From positions 62,001-126,000 of the forward strand of contig JAIWND010000016.1 of the NCBI GenBank assembly GCA_025330725.1: a DNA stretch of 64,000 nucleotides, in the 5' to 3' direction. This document shows positions 57,006 to 64,000 of this stretch, piece after piece. This DNA is from Chlamydoabsidia padenii (Eukaryota; Mucoromycota; Mucoromycetes; Mucorales; Cunninghamellaceae). The notes below the pieces were generated by a model. The model had not been told where the DNA came from and ran no database searches. It saw nothing but the letters and a program-made list of their open reading frames with translations. The number at the start of each line of letters is the position of its first letter. Positions within the stretch are counted from its first letter, which is position 1. Position numbers and translations under genes: made by a program.

Positions 57006-58210
57006 CGGGATTTGAATTTTCCAATCAATCAGAAAATGACGTCGTTGATCTCCTTTCTGTGTTAAAATGATGTCCAAATGCGGATTTCAAAAATAAAATG
57101 ATGAAACACTGGTCTTTCTTTTTTTTTTTTTTGTCTCTTCTTGTCTTCCCTCTTTAATCCGTCAAGAATTATATATCAAACAACTACACAGCAATGACAA
57201 GCACCAATCAGCCCAATGGGTACCCTGGATAACCTTTGACACAATGGAAGAAGCAGAACTCTTACGACAGGTAACAGACATGACGAAAATGACAATTGTA
57301 AATAGACTCGCCCACCGGCTCACACCAAAGTCAGACAAGAGACTCTTAAAAAAGAAGAAGGTGAAGGATTGAAGGTTAGTATAAAATGAAAGGAAAGACG
57401 GTTGTTATTTGTGCGTGAACTTACACCGTTTGTTATATTGTAGGAAAACTATCAAATGGACGACCCTACTACATGATCAACACTGTTTAAACATCAAACA
57501 CGATAATAACCAACTTGGGGGACCAGTTGACTGGAATCACAGGCTACATAACAAAGCTGTTTTTTTTTTTTTTTTTTTTTGCCACTAATGGATGTCACTT
57601 ACAAGTCAAATCTTTTGTGATCTGTATCAGTAACATTTATTCGATTGTATAGGCCAACTACAGGTGCTTGGGTTCCCGTATATGCAATCGATGACACTTA
57701 CACCCCGATGCTGCCTAGATTTCCACTTTTAATCCACAATGTATGTTAGAATAGTATAGTATATTTATGCAACTTTTATCCCTTCTTGTTTTATAACTTT
57801 AGACTTGATCATATTCCTGCACTAGCTTTTATCGATACATATATAATAAACTTACTTATCACTTTATTCTGACCAGTATCCTTTTAAGAATGAAACTCAT
57901 TTGTGATTACCTCGCCTTGAATTCATTAAAGCCCAGTCGTACCATCAGACACTTTATAAAAGACTAACATTGCAACAAGTCATATCAATACAGTATCATA
58001 AAGTTCCATGGAAGATATTTAAAGTAGTATGCCTTATGCATAAATATTTTATTAGGTATAGATGGAAGAGTATATTTACGAGACGGCAAGTTATAATTAT
58101 TACTATAGTACTATGTAAAAGTTCGAGTTTTATAAAGAAGTAAAAAAATAAAATAAAAAAAATAAAAATAAAAAAAGCAAGTATATACAAAGGGGGGAAG
58201 GGTGGAATAA
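56903..58210. other. Spacer with the DUF3020 gene promoter and a relic open frame
   Basis: The spacer has a poly-A run near 56974-57003 and the strong motif at 57004-57019. A plus-strand open segment at about 57125-57374 encodes HQSAQWVPWITFDTMEEAEL and KMTIVNRLAHRLTPKSDKRL without an ATG. A further piece near 57655-57745 reads PTTGAWVPVYAIDDTY. These may be relics of one gene; no family is recognised. A T run lies at 57560-57580. Confidence 0.4.
57004..57019 (+). promoter_or_regulatory. GACGGGATTTGAATTT motif upstream of the DUF3020 gene
   Basis: This near-consensus copy lies 102 bp upstream of the minus-strand ATG, in the orientation opposite to the gene. Confidence 0.45.
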
Positions 58211-61200
58211 TCAAGAGGGTGCTATAGTAAAAGAAGAGGCTTGACTAGCCACCAATTGAAGTCGCCAACCACCAAACCAAGGTATCGTACATAAAGAATA
58301 CACCGATTGATAACGATCAAAAGTAACAAGACGTGGTTCCAGTAATATCAAAGTGATCATGCATAACAAGCAGAGAACAACCAAGCCAAAACATATCAGC
58401 ATCCACCAGGTCCAGAGTAATGTGTACTGTTGATCTTGCAAGTGGTCAGATGCGGTAGGGATGATTGACGCCGTAGTATTAGGTATCGAAGTGTTATCAT
58501 CATCAGTCGTTTTCCCGGTCTGCAATGTGTCGTTGTTCGTCGTACCAGTCGAATCTGTTGGACGAGTTGATGGCGGTGGTTGATTCGTGTTTCTAAATGG
58601 GAACATCAATCGCATACGGAAATCCTATGAGGGGTTTTCATATTATTATTTTTTAAAAAAAAGCATAGAGGTAAGTTTCAGAGTAGAACTGGGTCATGAT
58701 AGGATACTTACATTTACACCACCGAGAGCAGCATTCACCACATTACCACCGAGATAAACACCTTTTGAAGATCCTGCTGTCATTGACCTAACCATTGTGT
58801 CCACGGAGGAAGAGGAAGAAGAATAGATAGATGCCTGATCGTCGTCGTCGTCGTCGTCGTCGTCGAGTCCATCTGATCGCTTGTCTCGCTTGATAAGATC
58901 GTGTATAGAGTCACCAGTATCCATCAAAAGAGGTGAGAAGGAAACCTCTTTCCTAGGACTTGATAACACAGGTGTTGCAGGTACCGTTGGTTTTCGCTTG
59001 GATGTAATCTTAATTTCTTCCCCATAGTTAGAGACCATTTGCCCGTCCACAAAAACAACGCCTTGCCATCGACTACTTGTCGAATCAGTCCCAGTTTTCT
59101 TAGTATCATCTTCATCATCACCCAGAATATCAGACATTGTCAGTCGATCCCCATCCTTCTGATTGGCTGATTTGGTTGCTGTTGTTGTTGATGATATTGT
59201 TGGTTTTGTTGTCACGACAGGTTGATGACGTTGTAATGTCAGGTTGAGATCAAACATGTCCATGTCTTTGGGTTGGAATAGAGTGGTCTGTGATAATTGA
59301 GATGCCACGAGTTTGACTTGTATGGCGTGTTTTCCGGGAGGTGCTGTCGAGCTATCCATTGCTTCCATCAACAGATGAGATGGGGTTGGTGTCAGTTCTG
59401 ATATGGTTACCGATAATAGACCAGACAAGTCGCCTTCGTCATAGTGGTGATCGCTGTTATTATATTCACTATTGTCTTGATGTTGCCGGAACTGGATCAT
59501 GACATCGTATCCTTGAGTAAAAGTTTGTAGATCGACAATGACTTCACAAAGAATAGGATCCACCATCATGCTATCAGATAAGGGTGACCTAGTGTTGTTC
59601 CTTTGGTCAAGATTACGTTGTTTAGACACAAAAGATGTTGTCATTGCTGATTCCACTGTTGCTGTTGCTGCTGATGCTGACGGTGACCCGGGCGGCATTG
59701 ATCCTCGTCGGTGAGATTGTGTTGAATGTATTGATGAAATTGAGCTGTGGCGGCGATCCGTTCGAGAAGCACTTTGTGAGGACGTCGGTTGGATAGACAA
59801 GGGTGATAAAGTAGATGATTGATCTGGAGATGATGATGTTGTTTCGAGAGCTGATAACAATGTTGATGATCGTGGGGTAATAGGTGGTGGAGGTTGCTGG
59901 TATTGGCATTGACTTTTAACGATAAATAAAGGTTGCTGACCATAGATTGCTTGTATATCTACCCAACGTAAAGTAGTCATCCTGGTTGTTGATAGTGGAT
60001 ACACAGTTTTACTTGCATCACCGATAGCGGCATCACTGTTGTTAGTGTTGTTACTGCTGCTATTGATAGCGAATTCGTTCGTATCTTTGTCATCTGATAG
60101 TAGTTGAATATCGACACATTTGTTTTTCCGTAAACCAACCATAGGCAAAGGATGGACCAAGTAAGGCAAAGGACCATTCTGCTTTAAAAAGTGTTCGACC
60201 CCTTGGATTTTCTTGGACACAATACCTGAAGCGCACATGTTACTAAGATAGGAAGGGACAGAGGAGCCGAGATCTAGAGCCACTATATATGTAGCACGCA
60301 TAGATGGAATAGGGTGATTGGTTGTTGTTGTATAAGGATCAATCGATTCAAGAATCCATCCAGAGATAAACATCTTGCCCCGAGGTAGTTTACTTGATTT
60401 TGATGTTGGTAGATCCAAAGAGCTTTCCACATAAAGAATCCGCTTACAACCAGATGGGCCCAGTGTCTTTTCAACTGCTGTACATGATGTCAAATACAAT
60501 TCCCGAGATCTATTGTAACAAAAATAATTTATATATATAAAAAAAAAAAGAGTTAGTTTCAAGTAAAAAATGATGGATGAGCAAGTACTTACTTGAATGG
60601 GAAGATACCCTTTATTTCTTGTCGGATCACCTGGCAGCCACGTTGTATAGGTTTGACCATTTCACATTTTTCCAAAGAAGAATCATAGGCAACGCGTGCT
60701 TGAGAGATATTGGTGACCACCGATGCAACTTCTTCAATAGAAAAGTTTTCTATCACTTTAGATGCCTTGAAGATGACACAAGGATCAAGGACATCCATGT
60801 AATAATTTTCCAGTGCCGCCTTTGTTCCTTCATTGTCAGTGAGTGCTTCATTGGATATTGACTGTGGTGTATTGGATGATGATGCTGTTATTGATGCAGA
60901 CTTTGTTTTTCCTTTTGGTGTAGTCGAAGAAGTGGATGATGATGAAGACTTCGTCCCTGATCGTTTGTTGATGCGTAGCCCCTGTTTATCCGATACCACC
61001 GTCCATCCAAAAGGTTCGTCCATTCGTTTCATATACAAAAAAGCGCCTTGTGCTTGTTCCATTGGTGATACTGTGAGTCTCTGTATATCCCTTTCTACTC
61101 CGTTATGATCATCATTGTCGCCATTAGATGGCGTGGTTGTAGTAGGTGATAGCAAGGGAGATGGTGTAGCCAAAGACGAAGGAGGTTCTGATGATGGTGA

Positions 61201-63969
61201 TAATGGTGATACTGATCCACTGTTTGACTCGGGGTGATAATCCAATGTGTCCGTAGCCGCTGCATGATCGTTTTGTATATGTGTTGTTGTGCCATTGATT
61301 AATAAAGTCACCGGGCTATGTCGTTTCTTCTTGTGGAGTTGATTCAAATGCTGATTGTGCGGAGGTTTACCAGGTTTAATGAGCACCAAGATTTTACCAC
61401 GCCGAGGGATGATGAAAGATTCATCATGTTCGATAACAAGCCAAATACCATACGGATCTTCTTTCCTTGCTTCAGCCACAACGTTTGAGGGAGGTGGGTC
61501 AATAGTGATGTTGTAGTGACTACTGCCATTGCCTGAAGAAGAATAGAAAGCCCACCGTCGACGATCCAAACGCACCGTCACTTTGGTAGGTCCCAGGTCA
61601 CCGATTGTAATAGATCTTGTATATTCAAATCGCCAATTCTTTTTATTATGATCATATCGTTGTTGTTGCATTGTCGCCATCACCAGGTCTTCAACACAAG
61701 GCGGAGCACCATGTTTCTTGAGGTATTGATACGCTGAAGTAGGAACATTGGGTGCTTGTGTCGTCAGTTGATTCAGGAGATACCAAGGAATCCAGCCTTG
61801 AAAGTGAGTTTGTAAGACATATCGCACAGATACCGCAAAGGAGGAGGATGTCGGTTTCTTTTCAAGTGTAGTATTATTTTGGTTGTTGTTGAGAGCATCC
61901 AATCTCCAGCCGGAGAGATCCAGTGTCGCCCGTACAAAATCAGAGGTTTCCTTGGGTAGAGCATAGTGTTCATAATTATCCCCAATACATGATGTAGAGC
62001 AGATATCGACCCGTTGAGACGAAGTGTATTGAGCAGTAAACGCAACATACTCTCTAGGACTATATGTGTGTATATATGCCAAAAAAAAAAAAAGAGTTAG
62101 AAAGGTTCCAAGATATAAATTGAAAAAAAAAGTCATTTTACTTGTAACATACCTAGCTGGCCATGCACTTTTTACCTTGCTGTGCCAAATAGAGCATGAG
62201 GGTGTCACCGAGCAGATGTGTTCACTTTTTTCAAACATGGAATCCCCTAAATTAAAAAAAAATCAAAATAAAGGAAGATCAATACAAATCACCCCATGAC
62301 AAATATAACCGCATGATACTTACATATTTCCCTCGCTTCTGAGCAGGATAAGACCGCCTTTGCATCCCATATACTACAATGCTGCCATATAGTTTCGCAC
62401 ATCAATACACCAGTCGGATGGCCCTCCACGTCCATTTTCTTGATAGTAGCGAATCCGTTGTTTTGATCTGGTTTTTGAGTGATATGCCAATCATTACTAT
62501 GGAGAAGAGCATCAAAGTATTGGTATGCCTTGATCAGTTCAGGTGGATCCACATGAGGTACATGTATCTTCTTGCCGGAGGAAGGTGGTCGTTGTAATGA
62601 AATTGCTGCTGTTGATTCGAGATCGTCCACGATGATGTCCTTTGGCTTTTGAGGTTTCGATTTTGGTTGTTCTTGTGTTGCTGTAGTGTTATACGGTTTG
62701 TTGTTTGATTCAGGATGTTCCATTGATACATTGGCTTCCAAAGTTGTTTTGTTGGAGGGTATTCTTATGGGTGAAGATTGAGAGACGAGATCTTGATCGA
62801 TTGTTGTTGTAGTCGAGCCCTGTACGTCTTCCATGCTATCCATAAAAGGGTCGGTATCCATGTCATCGTCATCATCCACAGGTTTCCCATCCCACATATC
62901 ATCTTCTTCACTGTCGTCAATCGCCACTTCCCAAGGCATTGTATTCCGCACTGGCCATTGTTTCCCATCCAATAGTAGCTGCAGATCACCAGAAGGTGCA
63001 CCTGAGCCATGCCGTAATACCAATACCAACCGCACCGTCAACTTTGTAGTATCTTGTAGGAGTTTCAAGTCATTCATGAGTGAGTCAGGGTGATGAAGAA
63101 TCAAACTGTAACGAGAAGAAGAGACAGAATCAAAAGGATAGTACTTTACACATCGTAGACATAGTTGAGCAAATTGATTGTTCAAGGTAGGATTGTTGTC
63201 CGAATCCAAAAGTTGAAGAGTTAGGTTGGCAACTGTGTTGTTGTTATCTGCACCAATATCAATCACCAGTTGTTCACCTTTTGATGAGGCATGTGGAGAA
63301 GTCGGATGGGTTGTTGAAGAAGAAGAATAAGACGATGATAGATCCATAGTTGATAATCGTTTCGAGACATTGATGTGCGGTAAACGATGTCCTACAGAAC
63401 CTGGTGAAGAGGGTCTGAATACCAGAGAGGAAGACATAAAATCATGCCTTCGTAAAGAGGATGGTAGGACAGGGTCTTGCGGCGGGTCCCATGATCGACT
63501 ATGTGTTGATGGTGAGTGTAAAGAGACATGTCGTTGTATATTGATATTAGGTGATGCTGGTGTTGTCGTCAGAGTCGGATGAAGATCACTATCATCGCTA
63601 GTGTCGCTAGTATCACAGTGGTAGGTGATATCCAATGTTCGTGTCCGAGTATCATAGGTGTTGTGATCCAAGTTAATTCGCATATCTTGACGACTGATAA
63701 AAGGAGGTGTACGAGAAGATGATAAGGAGGTGAGAGAATCATTGATGATATAAGCTGCGTGCATTGATATTGATTCTGTCGATGCACCATTGTTGTTGAC
63801 TGACCATTGGCAATATAATGTCACATGGGTTTGTTGACTAGGCTGATTGGCTGAATGATGTATATCAAGGAAGACCGCTTGTATAAAATCGTCTTGAGTA
63901 GTGGTGCCAATGTATCGCAATGAAGTAGGATGTTGGATTATTTGCTCGACCAGTGTCCGATTGTGGTGC
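58211..63969 (-). CDS. Giant protein with two START-like lipid-binding domains and a C-terminal membrane segment (5' end outside the window)
   Basis: Five exons (62324-63969, 62153-62246, 60593-62059, 58712-60509, 58211-58624) join in frame to about 1806 residues. The frame enters exon 62324-63969 through an acceptor (CTCTATAG before 63969), so the start lies outside the window. The first START-like domain runs from about LIKAYQYFDALLHSNDWHIT through VLMCETIWQHCSIWD, the intron-split AREIWDSMFEKSEHI and PREYVAFTAQYTSSQRVDIC. A second, from ENYYMDVLDPCVIFKASKVI through RELYLTSCTAVEKT to QGVEHFLKQNGPLPYLV, follows. Ser/Thr-rich linkers separate them, and one membrane helix (WWMLICFGLVVLCLLCMITL) lies near the end. 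START domains carry sterols or phospholipids; a role at a membrane contact site is inference. Confidence 0.75.
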
Positions 63970-64000
63970 CTATAGAGAACAAGATGATTCATTACTACAT

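Overview
The window reads as nuclear DNA of a filamentous fungus of the Mucoromycota, most likely Mucorales. The evidence is AT-rich spacers full of A/T homopolymers, genes broken by many short introns (about 45-110 nt, GTAAGT-type donors, TAG acceptors), low-complexity Q/N/S-rich proteins, fungal-type TAF1 without bromodomains, Sho1, Cti6 and a copper-fist factor, and a nuclease-like gene of a kind I associate with Mucoromycota. The genus is not determined. All gene models were spliced by hand from frame continuity and protein similarity; coordinates are single-base but unconfirmed by transcript data.

Layout. Kb 0-41 is a dense housekeeping block: the 3' end of a large Ig-like repeat protein (+), a GSKIP-domain protein (+), a vacuolar amino-acid transporter (-), the PP1 catalytic subunit (+), Cti6 (-), a LETM1-domain protein (-), a Gpt2/Sct1-type acyltransferase (-), a divergent bystin/Enp1 (+), a septin with altered GTPase motifs (+), the tri-snRNP protein SNRNP27 (-), TAF1 (+), an AMACR-type CoA racemase (-), an S9C/DPP5-like peptidase (-), a copper-fist regulator (-), ribosomal protein S29/uS14 (+), the osmosensor Sho1 (+), an ACBD5/Atg37-like acyl-CoA-binding membrane protein (-) and a RasGEF (+). 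Kb 41-55 is gene-poor and repeat-rich. It holds a decayed coiled-coil gene, a small unknown gene, RCC1 (-) with a repetitive N-terminal extension, a nuclease-like gene (-), a decayed Tc1/IS630-like transposase, a 197-bp tandem duplication, and two inverted copies of an array of TGTCG boxes spaced about 22 bp. Kb 55-64 has a DUF3020 protein (-) and most of a giant protein with two START-like domains (-).

The genes do not form a pathway. They cover transcription (TAF1, Cti6, copper fist, DUF3020), RNA and ribosome work (SNRNP27, RPS29, bystin), signalling (PP1, GSKIP domain, Sho1, RasGEF, RCC1/Ran), septins, and lipid or peroxisome metabolism (AMACR, ACBD5-like, acyltransferase, START protein). 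Several pairs are divergently transcribed from short spacers. A motif close to GCGGGATTTGAAA recurs in these spacers, in either orientation, and is the best candidate for a shared promoter element. The TGTCG arrays at 46.86 and 50.67 kb are the most unusual structure in the window.
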